From: Winogradskyella sediminis
Lineage (GTDB): Bacteria; Bacteroidota; Bacteroidia; Flavobacteriales; Flavobacteriaceae
Reading direction: 5' to 3'
Length of the DNA: 64,000 bases
NCBI RefSeq assembly: GCF_003387355.1
Contig: NZ_QUNH01000003.1
Coordinates: 124,001 to 188,000, forward strand
Under the pieces are notes generated by a model. That model was not told where the DNA came from and searched no databases. It worked only from the letters and a program-made list of their open reading frames with translations. Each line of letters begins with the position of its first letter. Position 1 is the first letter of the stretch. The position numbers and the translations under genes were made by a program. Of this stretch, positions 33,252 through 43,919 are shown one piece after another.

Positions 33252-33285
33252 AAAAACGCTAGTATAAAAATATACTAGCGTTTTT
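33252..33285 (-). terminator. Strong hairpin between hutI and the T9SS gene
   Basis: AAAAACGCTAGTATA (33252-33266) and TATACTAGCGTTTTT (33271-33285) form a perfect 15-bp stem with loop AAAA. It lies 22 bases downstream of the minus-strand T9SS gene. Confidence 0.9.
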
Positions 33286-33307
33286 AACTTTTTAAAGAAT
33301 ATTACGA

Positions 33308-34735
33308 TTATTCTTTTATAAATTTTGTGGTCAACGCACTGTTCACCTTCAAAGTATACACGCCGCGTTCTAATTGTGAAACATTAAGTTTTTCTCCATT
33401 TTGTAATGCTTGACTAAGCACTTGTTTGCCTAACATATCAAAAACAGAAACCGTAATTTCGGTGTTAAAACCTTCAAAAGTTAAGACATCTTTAGTTGGG
33501 TTAGGGTAGATGCTAATTGAATTTAATTCAGAATTATCAATAGTTAATCCATTGAGAATATTTTCTATCCAATCTACGGTATCACTAAAATTACCTATAG
33601 TTCCAATGTCTATATCCGAATCACCATCAAAATCGGCCGTTGTAATATCAAACATTTGATAATTGTTATTAATAATAAGTTGTGGTGTTGCACTTGGAGC
33701 AGCATTACTTGCGCCTTTAAACCAAATAATAGCATCATCACTAGCACCACTATCCGTAAGAATAAAATCGTTTAATCCATCTTCATCAATATCGACAACT
33801 TCAAAGGCACCTGGTCTAGAAATAATGTTTTCGTCTGAAATAGTATAAGCCGTTGATGCTCCGTTTTTAATTTTACTAAACCATTCAACTTCACCTGAAG
33901 AGTTATCTAACTTTACCACATCTAGTGTGCCATCATTGTTAACATCAGCAAATGCAATGACAAATAAATATGGATTTCCAGAATCTACAGTTTCAGTATC
34001 TTGAACCCATGATACAGTAGAGGCAGGGTCAGGATCAGTATCATCATACTGATTATAAAATATTTCGATAGAACCTGTATTATAATAGCCGACTAACACA
34101 TCTAAGTCTCCGTCAGCATCAAAATCACCAAGATCAACATAGTAAGGACCATTAGAGGTTGCGTTTTCTATATCATCTTCTGCTGTAAAATTCCCTAATC
34201 CATCGCCAGAATACCACGGTGTACGGTTTGTATCGTAAGATACTGATACTAAATCAACGTGAGTATCTCCATTAATATCGCCAGCAACAACCTGACCTGG
34301 ACCGATAAGAGCATCATCTACAGCGACTTCCGTATAGGTGTAAGAAGCATCCATACTTGTAGAACTGAGATAGTATACTAATTTATTTTGGTTCGCAGAG
34401 GTGGCTACAATATCTTCTGCGCCATCTTCATTAACGTCTGCTAATATTAAGCCATCGACCCAATGAATAGTAGAAGATACGGTAATCGTAATGGGAAAAT
34501 TTCCATCACCATCATTGAGGTAACATTTTATATAATCTTGGTTTGGAGTCCCGCCATTATAATCATAAGTTGCCATAACGATATCCATATCTCCATCACC
34601 ATCAATATCTCCAGAAGCAATTTCATAGGCCTCATCACCTGTATCAGGATCAACATTATTGAGTACCCAATCTTGGGCGTAATTAAAGTTGCATATAAAG
34701 GCAACAATAAAAAATACGAGTAATTTTTTTTCCAT
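33308..34735 (-). CDS. Secreted FG-GAP/VCBS repeat protein with T9SS type A sorting domain
   Basis: The protein has 475 residues with a signal peptide (MEKKLLVFFIVAFICNFNYAQ). Seven FG-GAP-like calcium loops are visible: DIDGDGDMDIVMATY, DVNEDGAEDIVATS, DINGDTHVDLVSVSY, DFDADGDLDVLVGYY, DVNNDGTLDVVKLD, DIDEDGLNDFILTD and DFDGDSDIDIGTIG. They predict a seven-bladed beta-propeller. Residues about 405-475 (ISIYPNPTKDVLTFEG...GVYTLKVNSALTTKFIKE) are a type A C-terminal sorting domain that directs export by the type IX system and surface attachment. Probably an adhesin or surface-exposed binding protein. Confidence 0.93.
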   Translation of the reverse strand: MEKKLLVFFIVAFICNFNYAQDWVLNNVDPDTGDEAYEIASGDIDGDGDMDIVMATYDYNGGTPNQDYIKCYLNDGDGNFPITITVSSTIHWVDGLILADVNEDGAEDIVATSANQNKLVYYLSSTSMDASYTYTEVAVDDALIGPGQVVAGDINGDTHVDLVSVSYDTNRTPWYSGDGLGNFTAEDDIENATSNGPYYVDLGDFDADGDLDVLVGYYNTGSIEIFYNQYDDTDPDPASTVSWVQDTETVDSGNPYLFVIAFADVNNDGTLDVVKLDNSSGEVEWFSKIKNGASTAYTISDENIISRPGAFEVVDIDEDGLNDFILTDSGASDDAIIWFKGASNAAPSATPQLIINNNYQMFDITTADFDGDSDIDIGTIGNFSDTVDWIENILNGLTIDNSELNSISIYPNPTKDVLTFEGFNTEITVSVFDMLGKQVLSQALQNGEKLNVSQLERGVYTLKVNSALTTKFIKE

Positions 34736-34817
34736 AATATTCCTTGATTTATCTATACGAATATAATAATTTATTATTAGCTGTCCCTTTTCGTGGATTT
34801 ACCTAATCGTTTTATTG

Positions 34818-36215
34818 CTATTTTAAGCTTCCTACCATATTTTCTGGTTTTACCCATTCGTCATAATCTTCAGGAGAAACATAGCCTAAGTTTACAGCTT
34901 CCTCTTTTAACGTAGTGCCATTTTTATGAGCAGTATTAGCAATTTCAGCAGCTTTATAATACCCTATTTTTGTGTTTAAAGCCGTAACCAACATTAATGA
35001 GTTGTTAAGCAATTCTTTTATCACTTGGTGGTTTGGTTCTATACCATTAGCACAGTGTTCTTCAAAACTAACACATGCATCTCCAAGTAATTGTGCAGAT
35101 TGTAAAATATTAGCAGCCATCATTGGTTTAAATACGTTAAGTTCGTAATGACCTTGTGTGCCACCAACAGATATTGCCACATCATTGCCCATTACTTGTG
35201 CACAAACCATAGTTAAGGCTTCACACTGTGTTGGGTTTACTTTTCCTGGCATAATAGAACTGCCTGGTTCATTTGCAGGAATTATGATTTCGCCAATACC
35301 AGAACGCGGTCCAGACGCCATCATTCTAATGTCGTTCGCTATTTTGTTTAAGGATACGGCTAATAATTTTAAAGCTCCATGGGTTTCAACAATAGCATCA
35401 TGTGCCGCTAAAGCTTCAAATTTATTTTCAGCAGTTACAAATGGTAAACCTGTAAAATCAGCAATATACTTAGCCACTAAAACATCATAACCTTCAGGTG
35501 TATTTAGTCCTGTTCCTACTGCTGTACCACCTAAAGCTAATTCGCTAAGGTGTGCTAAAGTTGCTTCTAAAGCTTTTAAACCGTGGTCTAATTGCGATAC
35601 ATATCCAGAAAATTCTTGTCCTAAGGTTAAGGGAGTTGCGTCCATTAAGTGCGTACGACCAATTTTTACAACATTTTTAAATTCCTGTGCTTTTTTGTGC
35701 AATGTATTTCGTAATTGTACTACTCCTGGGATGGTAGTCTCTACAACTTTTTTATACACAGCAATATGCATTCCTGTAGGAAAAGTATCGTTAGAAGACT
35801 GTGATTTATTAACGTCATCATTTGGTTGAATCGTTTTTTCGCCTTCACCAATAACATGTCCTGCAATTTGATGCGCTCTGTTGGCTACCACTTCGTTAAC
35901 ATTCATGTTACTTTGAGTACCAGAACCTGTTTGCCATATAACTAAAGGGAACTGATCGTTATGTTTACCAGCGAGTATTTCATCACAAACTTGTGCTATT
36001 AAATCGCGCTTTTCTTTAGATAATACATTTAATTCACAGTTGGTATAGGCAGCTGCTTTTTTTAAATATGCAAAACCGTGTACGATTTCTAGAGGCATCG
36101 AAGCCGGAGCTCCAATTTTAAAATTATTACGAGAACGCTCGGTTTGAGCTCCCCAAAGTTTGTCGGCAGGTACTTTAACCTCGCCCATAGTGTCTTTTTC
36201 TATTCGGTAATTCAT
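34818..36215 (-). CDS. fumC: Fumarate hydratase class II
   Basis: A 465-residue enzyme of the TCA cycle interconverting fumarate and malate. The fumarase/aspartase signature [15 protein letters not shown] is clear, and [14 protein letters not shown] and [14 protein letters not shown] are substrate-binding blocks. The start at 36213-36215 ([11 protein letters not shown]) matches family length. An upstream ATG at 36237-36239 falls inside the predicted -7 element. Transcribed alone. Confidence 0.97.
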   Translation of the reverse strand: MNYRIEKDTMGEVKVPADKLWGAQTERSRNNFKIGAPASMPLEIVHGFAYLKKAAAYTNCELNVLSKEKRDLIAQVCDEILAGKHNDQFPLVIWQTGSGTQSNMNVNEVVANRAHQIAGHVIGEGEKTIQPNDDVNKSQSSNDTFPTGMHIAVYKKVVETTIPGVVQLRNTLHKKAQEFKNVVKIGRTHLMDATPLTLGQEFSGYVSQLDHGLKALEATLAHLSELALGGTAVGTGLNTPEGYDVLVAKYIADFTGLPFVTAENKFEALAAHDAIVETHGALKLLAVSLNKIANDIRMMASGPRSGIGEIIIPANEPGSSIMPGKVNPTQCEALTMVCAQVMGNDVAISVGGTQGHYELNVFKPMMAANILQSAQLLGDACVSFEEHCANGIEPNHQVIKELLNNSLMLVTALNTKIGYYKAAEIANTAHKNGTTLKEEAVNLGYVSPEDYDEWVKPENMVGSLK

Positions 36216-36236
36216 AATACTGTATTTATAGCTACA

Positions 36237-36244
36237 CAAATTTA
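36237..36244 (-). promoter_or_regulatory. -7 promoter element that decides the fumC start
   Basis: The minus strand reads TAAATTTG (TANNTTTG). Its position 22 bases before the ATG at 36215 rules against the earlier in-frame ATG at 36239. Confidence 0.5.
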
Positions 36245-36479
36245 ATGGTTTTGTAAGATTTTTAAGAGATTATGGTTAGATTTATTTTACAGAAATTATC
36301 ACATGTTTCTAATAATTTTTTCAAGTAAATTGCAAGTTAGCGATAACAGTATATTTCATTTTATATTTTGAAAAAACTTTATACTAAGTAAGCCATTAGA
36401 TCTAATAATCACGATTAAAATTTAATGCGTTATTTTAGTTGTGTCTTTTTTAATAAAAAGATGACCAAATCCAATCTAT

Positions 36480-38873
36480 ATGGCGACAAATCAAGAGCTT
36501 ATTGATAAACTTATTGAGAAGTTAGAATTATTGTTTAAAAAGCAAGCGGAGTTTTCATCGGAAATTGATCGTTTGAAACAAGAATTGTATCAGTTAAAAA
36601 ACGAATCTGTAGACAATACTGCACGTCCTCAGAAAGAAGACCTAAATGTGCCACCTCTTTCTCCATCCATTGAAGCTTCGTCTGAACAAGAAGTTACAGC
36701 TGAGATGCCTAAAGAACAAATGTTAGAGTCCATTTCTGAAACGGAATATCAGATGGCTTATGTTGCAGTAAATAGTGAGACTCGTTTTAATGAAAAACCA
36801 AAATCCAAGTCGAGCTTAGAGAGGTTTATCGGAGAAAATATATTAAGTAAAATCGGAGTTATTATACTTATTATCGGTGTGGCAATTGGCGCTAAATATT
36901 CTATAGAAAATGATTTAATAAGTCCAACTACCCGAATCATTCTAGGCTATTTAACCGCAATTGGTTTATTAGGTTTTGGAATAAAGCTCAAAAAGAAATA
37001 CGACTCGTATAGTGCGGTTTTAGTCAGTGGCTCTATTGTAATTTTGTATTTTATAACCTTTTTCGCTTATAGCTTTTACGCTCTTTTACCGCAATTAGTG
37101 ACGTTTGTACTCATGGTGATTTTTACTACGTTTACTATTGTTGCCGCTATTAATTATAACAGACAGGTTATTGCGCACATTGGTTTAGTAGGAGCCTATG
37201 CTGTGCCGTTTTTGCTAAGCGATGATTCTGGAAAAGTGGAAGTGTTATTTAGTTATATCGCAATTATAAATATAGGTATCTTAATCATATCCTTTAAAAA
37301 ATACTGGAAATCGCTTTACTACGCAGCCTTTATATTTACATGGCTTATTTTTTCATCATGGATCTTTTTTGATTATGATTATAGTGAACAATACTATTTG
37401 GCATTGGCTTTTTTAATGGTATTTTTCTTCATCTTCTATATTACATTTATCGCATACAAACTGATTAAAAAAGAGGTCTATAATTCTAGTGATGTTATTT
37501 TACTTCTTCTTAATTCATTTATTTTCTATGGCTTAGGTTATAGTATTTTAATAGAAGATAACATTGGTGAACAATTATTAGGGTTATTTACCTTAAGCAA
37601 TGCGGTTATTCATTTTATTGTAAGCGTACTTTTCTATAGACTGAAATTAGGAGATAAAAAATTGTTTTATTTAGCATCTGCTTTAGTCATGGTGTTTATT
37701 ACAATTACTATTCCTGTGCAATTAAATGGGAATTGGGTCACCTTATTATGGGTGACTGAAGCGGCTTTATTATTTTGGATGGGTCGGGCAAAAAGTATTG
37801 CTATATACGAAAAACTATCGTATCCGCTTATGATTCTAGCTTTTTTGAGTTTAATAGAAGACTGGTCTAATGCTTATAGCTCATTCTATGGTTATGATAT
37901 TGAAGATATTTTTACTGTAATTTTCAACATTCAATTTTTAAGTTCAATGTTATTTGTCGCAGCTTTTGGTTTTATCTTATGGATACAACGCAAAGCTAAC
38001 TATGTTTCAGGGATACAATCGGATACTTTTTGGAGCAAATTATGGTCGGTGGTTGTTCCAGCAATCTTTATTTTGAGTACTTATTTTGCGTTTAGACTTG
38101 AAATAGGCATGTTTTGGGACCAGGAATATCATTTATCTGCTATACATACAAATCTTAATGGCGATTATGGAAATACGACGTATAACCTTGATTTAATTCA
38201 TTTTAAAACTATTTGGTTACTTAATTACTCATTAGTATTTATGGCTATTTTAGCTTACGTTAGTATTAGGTTTACTAAACATACATTACTCGAGAAAATA
38301 GCGATTATATTTAATGTTATAACAATTCTTTTGTTTTTATCACAAGGGTTGTACGCCATAAGTGAGTTGCGCGAAAGTTATCTAAGTGGTTCAGAGTATT
38401 TTGCGCAATCTTCATATCATTTATGGATTAGGTATGTGTCATTTATCTTTTTGGCTCTAGCAATATTTACATGTTATAAGTTTATTAAGCGCCAAGCGGT
38501 TACTAAAAGTTTTAAAATCGCTTATGACATTTTACTTCATCTATCGTTAATTTGGGTGTTGAGTAGTGAGCTTATTCATTGGTTAGATATTGGACAATCC
38601 TCTAGTGAATATAAATTAGGATTAAGCATACTTTGGGGAGTCTATTCCTTTTTGTTGATTGCCTTTGGGATTTGGAAAGACAAGGCATACTTAAGAATTG
38701 GTGGAATGATTTTCTTTGGTATAACGCTTATAAAACTATTTTTCTATGATATTGTACACCTTAATACTATATCTAAAACCATTGTGTTTGTGTCCTTGGG
38801 TGTACTGCTTTTAATCACTTCATTCTTATATAATAAATTTAAAAACAAGATTACAAATGACGTCAATCACTAA
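36480..38873 (+). CDS. DUF2339 multi-pass membrane protein
   Basis: The protein has 797 residues. An N-terminal coiled coil (about 3-45, LIEKLELLFKKQAEFSSEIDRLKQELYQLK) and low-complexity linker are followed by about 20 or more closely packed hydrophobic helices from residue 120 to the end. The entry FIGENILSKIGVIILIIGVAIGAKYSIENDLI is a DUF2339 hallmark. Function unknown. Its 3' end overlaps the DUF3999 gene by 17 bases; the two families often occur together, implying a shared envelope role. Confidence 0.9.
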   Translation: MATNQELIDKLIEKLELLFKKQAEFSSEIDRLKQELYQLKNESVDNTARPQKEDLNVPPLSPSIEASSEQEVTAEMPKEQMLESISETEYQMAYVAVNSETRFNEKPKSKSSLERFIGENILSKIGVIILIIGVAIGAKYSIENDLISPTTRIILGYLTAIGLLGFGIKLKKKYDSYSAVLVSGSIVILYFITFFAYSFYALLPQLVTFVLMVIFTTFTIVAAINYNRQVIAHIGLVGAYAVPFLLSDDSGKVEVLFSYIAIINIGILIISFKKYWKSLYYAAFIFTWLIFSSWIFFDYDYSEQYYLALAFLMVFFFIFYITFIAYKLIKKEVYNSSDVILLLLNSFIFYGLGYSILIEDNIGEQLLGLFTLSNAVIHFIVSVLFYRLKLGDKKLFYLASALVMVFITITIPVQLNGNWVTLLWVTEAALLFWMGRAKSIAIYEKLSYPLMILAFLSLIEDWSNAYSSFYGYDIEDIFTVIFNIQFLSSMLFVAAFGFILWIQRKANYVSGIQSDTFWSKLWSVVVPAIFILSTYFAFRLEIGMFWDQEYHLSAIHTNLNGDYGNTTYNLDLIHFKTIWLLNYSLVFMAILAYVSIRFTKHTLLEKIAIIFNVITILLFLSQGLYAISELRESYLSGSEYFAQSSYHLWIRYVSFIFLALAIFTCYKFIKRQAVTKSFKIAYDILLHLSLIWVLSSELIHWLDIGQSSSEYKLGLSILWGVYSFLLIAFGIWKDKAYLRIGGMIFFGITLIKLFFYDIVHLNTISKTIVFVSLGVLLLITSFLYNKFKNKITNDVNH

Positions 38874-40092
38874 AATAATTATAGGGTTATGCGTAGGGTT
38901 TACGACCTTGAGTTTTGCACAAATGAAGCACTATGGTTATAAGCGTTCTCTGCAAAATGTGTCTAACGATTGGCACCAACTTACAATACCTGAGGCTGTA
39001 TTTGGAAAATTAAATTCGGAAATGTCCGATCTTAGAATCTACGGCATTACAGCCCAAACAGATACTATTGAAGCTCCCTATGTTTTAAAAGCCTTATCCG
39101 AAAAAATAGAATATAAAGCTTTGCCTTTTAAAATTATAAATAAAACAAAGGGAGAAAAAGGGCATTATTTTACTTTTCAATTAAATTCTGAAGCCTTAAT
39201 TAATCATATAGAATTAGATTTTAAGCGCTCTAATTTTGATTGGAAAATTGAATTGCAAGGAAGTCAAAATCAACAAGAATGGTTTACGATTCTTGAAGAT
39301 TATAGAATTCTTTCAATTAAAAATCAATCGACAAATTTTAAATTTACTACATTAGAGTTTCCAGATTCTAAATTTAAATATTATCGACTTATTGTAAAAG
39401 ATAATGAACCTCCACAATTAGAATCTGCACAGCTTTCTAATTACCAAACTATAGCTGGTCATTATACCACTTACAACCTTAAAAAGTTAGAAACAACAGA
39501 TGATAAAACACTGAAAAACACCGTTATTAATTTAGAGTTAGAGAAAGCAGTGCCTCTTAGTCAGTTACATATCAATGTGAGCAATACATTCGATTATTAT
39601 CGGCCTTTTAAGATAGAATATAGGAGAGACAGTACATTAACTGAAAAAGGTTTTAAATATCATTATAAAACGATAACTAGTGGCACATTAAACTCAATGG
39701 AACAGAATCTATTTAAGTTTCCAAGTACCATTGCAAAACACTTAAGGGTAACCATTTATAATGATAATAACCAGCCATTACGTATTGCTGATGTTTCTGC
39801 CAAAGGTTATCAATTTCAACTCATCGTACGATTTACAGAACCAGCAATTTATATGCTAGTTTATGGTTATCCTTCAGCCAGAGAACCAGTTTATGATATT
39901 GCCAAATTTGAAACAAACATACCGGAAGAGTTAATTGCTTTAGAAGTGGGTAAAGAGGATGTTATTCTTCATAGCTTGGATCCTAAAGTTCAACCGCTAT
40001 TTGAAAATAGTTATTGGCTTTGGGCTATCATTGGAGTTGTCATTTTATTGTTGGGAGGTTTTACACTAAAGATGTTGAAGACGATGCGTTAG
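38857..40092 (+). CDS. DUF3999 family envelope protein
   Basis: The protein has 411 residues with a signal peptide (MTSITKIIIGLCVGFTTLSFAQ) and a C-terminal membrane helix (YWLWAIIGVVILLLGGFTLKM, about 386-406). The periplasmic part is strand-rich, with discoidin-like repeats (HIELDFKRSNFDWKIELQGS and YYRLIVKDNEPPQL). It overlaps the DUF2339 gene by 17 bases, indicating translational coupling. Biochemical function unknown. Confidence 0.88.
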   Translation: MTSITKIIIGLCVGFTTLSFAQMKHYGYKRSLQNVSNDWHQLTIPEAVFGKLNSEMSDLRIYGITAQTDTIEAPYVLKALSEKIEYKALPFKIINKTKGEKGHYFTFQLNSEALINHIELDFKRSNFDWKIELQGSQNQQEWFTILEDYRILSIKNQSTNFKFTTLEFPDSKFKYYRLIVKDNEPPQLESAQLSNYQTIAGHYTTYNLKKLETTDDKTLKNTVINLELEKAVPLSQLHINVSNTFDYYRPFKIEYRRDSTLTEKGFKYHYKTITSGTLNSMEQNLFKFPSTIAKHLRVTIYNDNNQPLRIADVSAKGYQFQLIVRFTEPAIYMLVYGYPSAREPVYDIAKFETNIPEELIALEVGKEDVILHSLDPKVQPLFENSYWLWAIIGVVILLLGGFTLKMLKTMR

Positions 40093-40096
40093 GCTT

Positions 40097-40516
40097 TTAT
40101 TTTTTATTGAGTTTGTTGAGGTATTTAGTTCTATAAAATTTATTCACGTCCCAGATAATAGTATCATTATTAGCTGTTTTAATATAATATTCAAAATCAG
40201 ATTCTGCTATTTTAAATAGTGAATCTCCTATGTTTAATTCGTTATAAATAAAAAAAGGAATTTCTTTATTCCATGTATTATCTATTCTAATAGTTCTTTG
40301 GGCCCCACTATTTGTTTCTAAAAATAAATTCGTGATTTTTCCAGAATAGTATGAGTTGTGAATGCTCCTATACTTTTTTTCGAGGAAACTCAATGAATTA
40401 TTTCGAATTAAGGTAAGCCCTACAATTATTAAAAATATTGGAATAAAAATTAGAGCTAGAGCCTTACTTATTGATTTCTGTTGTATTATTAATTCAGCGT
40501 TATCATCTGGATTCAT
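40097..40516 (-). CDS. Uncharacterised single-pass membrane protein
   Basis: The protein has 139 residues with one hydrophobic helix (SKALALIFIPIFLIIVGLTLI, about 17-37) and an extracytoplasmic domain of about 95 residues (YRSIHNSYYSGKITNLFLE). No family recognised; the domain has a strand pattern like small flavobacterial hypothetical proteins. It is convergent with the DUF3999 gene (5 bases between) and 25 bases downstream of the LolD-like gene on the same strand. Confidence 0.65.
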   Translation of the reverse strand: MNPDDNAELIIQQKSISKALALIFIPIFLIIVGLTLIRNNSLSFLEKKYRSIHNSYYSGKITNLFLETNSGAQRTIRIDNTWNKEIPFFIYNELNIGDSLFKIAESDFEYYIKTANNDTIIWDVNKFYRTKYLNKLNKK

Positions 40517-40541
40517 TTAGTAAACAATTTTAAAAAAATTA

Positions 40542-41216
40542 TTAACCTAATATCTTACCATCTACCATTGTAAGTTTACGATCTGCCATCTCAGCCAAAT
40601 CATGGTTATGCGTTACTATAACAAAGGTTTGATTAAACTCATCTCTTAATTTAAAGAACAATTTATGCAATTGATCTGCCGATTCGCTATCTAAATTTCC
40701 TGAAGGTTCATCGGCGAATATAATATTTGGATTATTAATTAGCGCTCTCGCTACGGCCACACGTTGCTGCTCGCCACCAGACATACTGTTAGGTTTGTGA
40801 TGAATACGATCCTTTAAACCGAGATAATCCAATAATTCTATAGCACATTTTTCTGCTTCCGCTTTTGGTGTGTTATGTATAAAGGCAGGAATACATACGT
40901 TTTCTAAAGCTGTAAACTCAGGTAATAGTTGATGGAATTGAAATATAAAACCAATGTTCTTATTTCTAAATTTCGCTAAAGATTTATCATTTAAATTTTT
41001 TATGGACTGCGTGTTGATAACCAGTTCTGTGTCAGTTTTGTAGTCGGGTTTATCTAAAGTGCCTAAAATTTGAAGTAGCGTTGTTTTGCCAGCGCCAGAA
41101 GCGCCCACAATAGAAATAATTTCACCTTCTAAAATGGTTAAATCTACACCTTTTAAGACTTCCAAATCTTTATAGGCTTTCTTAATTTGTTTTGCGGAAA
41201 TAACAGTTTTGCTCAT
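40542..41216 (-). CDS. ABC transporter ATP-binding protein, LolD/MacB-like
   Basis: A 224-residue ATPase. Walker A is GASGAGKTT (about 37-45), signature [15 protein letters not shown], Walker B IIFADEP, and the His switch THNHD. The subfamily signature [16 protein letters not shown] matches LolD-type ATPases that power lipoprotein release or MacB-type export. No permease gene is adjacent, so its partner is elsewhere. Confidence 0.88.
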   Translation of the reverse strand: MSKTVISAKQIKKAYKDLEVLKGVDLTILEGEIISIVGASGAGKTTLLQILGTLDKPDYKTDTELVINTQSIKNLNDKSLAKFRNKNIGFIFQFHQLLPEFTALENVCIPAFIHNTPKAEAEKCAIELLDYLGLKDRIHHKPNSMSGGEQQRVAVARALINNPNIIFADEPSGNLDSESADQLHKLFFKLRDEFNQTFVIVTHNHDLAEMADRKLTMVDGKILG

Positions 41217-41255
41217 ACGATGTGAAAGTAATACTTAATGCCTAATTCTACAAAA

Positions 41256-43697
41256 CTACGAATCAGATTTATTTGAATTGAAAACAGATTTAATACTATT
41301 AAAATCAAGAAAATATTGAACGCGTACCGATAGGGTATGCTGAATGGGCTGATCAAATAAATTCGCCATGCTTTCTGAATAGTTGTATTCCGTTATAGTA
41401 TCTGAATTAAATAATTGGTTTCTATATAAAGCGGTTAAAAAGCTTCCTGGTGCAAATTGCCATGAGTAGCTTAAGTCAAAATTCCACGTGCTAAAATTGA
41501 TATCTGGATTTGTACTAATAGAATCCGTTGTATATCCGGAATCGGTTGTTAATCGACCAGAATCCAATAATGTAAATAAATTATCATCATAAGTAACCGT
41601 ATCCCAATAATGTCTAAAACTTAAAGCTAAAGAATTATGAGGATTAAATGCGTAGTTGGCGGAGAGACTATTCGTTATAATTTGTCGGTTACGTTCACCA
41701 AAAAGTGGTTGGTTGTCTTCCAAAGTTGCATAGCCACGTTCACCATTTGCAAAATCGTAATAGAACTGGTATATGAGTAACAATTTGTTGTTGAGTCTTA
41801 CACGAGGTTTCGCTTCAATATCATAGGTAAATAACGCTCTACCGTTTTCAAATAATGTGCCCATATTGGCGCTAAAATCTAATGCAAATTGTCTGTTGTA
41901 ATTTGAAGATAACCAGCCACCTGTACTCACATAATTTTCATAGATAAACGGTCTGCCGTCTCTCGATTCAAAATAATCATTTTGTTCGCCTGGTTCTATA
42001 TCTAGCCTAAAACCAAAACCATCTAAATCTCTGGTCGTAGCCCTATACGATGCACCTAAATTTGATTGCGAAAACACATTGGGTTGTACTAGTCTATTGT
42101 AGTTAAAATACGCTTCAATACTATAGTTATTTAAATTGCCACTAGGCTCAAAAGTTTGATATGAGACAGCAGAGCTAAAAGAGTTATAATTGTTTCGCAA
42201 TAATAGTCCTAAGTCGTTGTTATTAAATTTAGTATCTGCAAAACTGTGTTCTAGACTATAGCGAAAATTACCATAAATTTTGGCCAGTTTAAAATAGCTG
42301 CTATAACCCGTTTCATTTGCTGTATTTTGATAATTGACGTTACTCATACGCAAGTTGGAAGAAACGCTATACGTGTTTCGTTTATTAATAATATTAGCAA
42401 CTAATGCAGTAGCATTAGCATCTCTAAAATAGCCTTCTCTGAGCACATTAGTGTTTATAAGACTTACAGACGAATTACCATTAAACTGTTGGTCAACGAC
42501 AACAATATTGTAATTAGTAAAAGGTTCTACAATAGCATTACGTTTTTCGTTGGTAAGAGCATTTGTAATAGTAGCGGTAGTTTTTTCGGTAATAGCATTA
42601 AAGAAACCAACACCCAAACCACTCTTTGTTCTTCCTGAAACTTTAATGGCATTTAATACTTTAACCTCAGAAGGTATAGTGATTTCTTCGTTTTCATTGA
42701 GTTCTACGGTTCCACTAGGTCTATTTCCAATACGCCTTGAAAAGAATAAGTCTCCTTTTGAAAATAAATCGACACCCTCAGTAAAAAATTGACGTTGTTC
42801 AGAAAAAGTTTGTTCAAAAGGTCCCAAGTTTAATACGATATTATCAAATCCGGCTTGACTAAAATCAGGTACCAAAGTTGCATCTAATGTAAAATTATCA
42901 GTAAGCCCATATTTTACATCCATTCCAAATTTTAAGTCTGTTTCTGTATCACCATCAAAATTATTTACAATACCTGTTGTAAAAGGGTAGAGGTTCAGTC
43001 TCACCGGAGGTTTTACATCTTTGAGTCCTTTAACTTCGGCATGGTATAATCCGGAATATCCTTGAGTGGGATCAATTGGGTTCCAAGTAAATCTTGCTCT
43101 CGATCGTCTAAACTCGCGATGAAATTGAATTCCCCAAGTAGGTTCTTTTTGGTCAGAGAAACGTAAGGTACGGTATGGAATTTTCATTTCAACAATCCAG
43201 CCATCGTGTTTTATGCTCACAGCACTGTCCCAAACGCCATTCCAACCAAAATCTTCACCTATCGAAGGGTTTTGTATGGCATCTGCTTGTTGTCCTGAGC
43301 TAAATACATAAAATGCCGTATCGTTTTGAGCATCGTTATTTGGGTTTAATACAAGAATAAAATAGTCGGTTTGGCCAAAATTATCTCTACTCGTAAGTTG
43401 TTTCATAATTTTAGTAGGATGATCATAGAGGTAAGCAGCAACATAAATAGCATTATCATCGTAGGTCATTTTTACTTCAGTACGTTCTGATTTTGGTGCT
43501 ATTTTACCAATTTCGGGTCTACTGGATACAAATCCTGTCGCTATGTGTGCGTTTTTCCAAACTTCATCATCTAAAATTCCATCTATTTTTGGAGCTTCTG
43601 CTGTACGTTGAATCGTTAACAATTTTTTCGGTTGTGCAGTGCAAACAATTGTATAGCTTAAAAAAATAAGCATAAGTGTTAAAGAACGGAGGCTCAT
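41256..43697 (-). CDS. DUF5916 family protein with N-terminal CBM9-like domain
   Basis: The protein has 813 residues with a signal peptide (MSLRSLTLMLIFLSYTIVCTAQ). Residues about 30-220 resemble a carbohydrate-binding family 9 fold (APKIDGILDDEVWKNA...AIYVAAYLYD...WGIQFHREFRRSR). The remaining 590 residues match DUF5916 and have many amphipathic strands (FSLSYSWQFAPGSFLTALYR), suggesting an outer-membrane barrel. Common in Bacteroidota, with no settled function. A promoter element lies about 70 bases upstream. Confidence 0.88.
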   Translation of the reverse strand: MSLRSLTLMLIFLSYTIVCTAQPKKLLTIQRTAEAPKIDGILDDEVWKNAHIATGFVSSRPEIGKIAPKSERTEVKMTYDDNAIYVAAYLYDHPTKIMKQLTSRDNFGQTDYFILVLNPNNDAQNDTAFYVFSSGQQADAIQNPSIGEDFGWNGVWDSAVSIKHDGWIVEMKIPYRTLRFSDQKEPTWGIQFHREFRRSRARFTWNPIDPTQGYSGLYHAEVKGLKDVKPPVRLNLYPFTTGIVNNFDGDTETDLKFGMDVKYGLTDNFTLDATLVPDFSQAGFDNIVLNLGPFEQTFSEQRQFFTEGVDLFSKGDLFFSRRIGNRPSGTVELNENEEITIPSEVKVLNAIKVSGRTKSGLGVGFFNAITEKTTATITNALTNEKRNAIVEPFTNYNIVVVDQQFNGNSSVSLINTNVLREGYFRDANATALVANIINKRNTYSVSSNLRMSNVNYQNTANETGYSSYFKLAKIYGNFRYSLEHSFADTKFNNNDLGLLLRNNYNSFSSAVSYQTFEPSGNLNNYSIEAYFNYNRLVQPNVFSQSNLGASYRATTRDLDGFGFRLDIEPGEQNDYFESRDGRPFIYENYVSTGGWLSSNYNRQFALDFSANMGTLFENGRALFTYDIEAKPRVRLNNKLLLIYQFYYDFANGERGYATLEDNQPLFGERNRQIITNSLSANYAFNPHNSLALSFRHYWDTVTYDDNLFTLLDSGRLTTDSGYTTDSISTNPDINFSTWNFDLSYSWQFAPGSFLTALYRNQLFNSDTITEYNYSESMANLFDQPIQHTLSVRVQYFLDFNSIKSVFNSNKSDS

Positions 43698-43766
43698 AGT
43701 AGTGTTGGTCGTTTATAAAGGGGTGAAAATGAAAAAATTAAAGCGGTTGATACATAGTTACGTTTG

Positions 43767-43774
43767 CAAAACTA
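43767..43774 (-). promoter_or_regulatory. -7 promoter element for the DUF5916 gene
   Basis: The minus strand reads TAGTTTTG (TANNTTTG), with TTTG 16 bases further upstream (43791-43794). Confidence 0.5.
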
Positions 43775-43919
43775 AGTTCCGAAATTAAGTCAAACTCTTA
43801 ATTAAACGTTAAAATAGAAATTGGTGTTGCAATAACCCGATGCTTTAAGAGTCTAATAATGTCAGTAGATTGTATTTGGAATAATTATTGCTCTAAATTA
43901 GTGGTAATTAAAATAGTAT

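Noticed and set aside
36216..36239. Upstream ATG for fumC.
   Set aside because: It overlaps the TAAATTTG element; the ATG at 36213-36215 gives the usual fumarase start.
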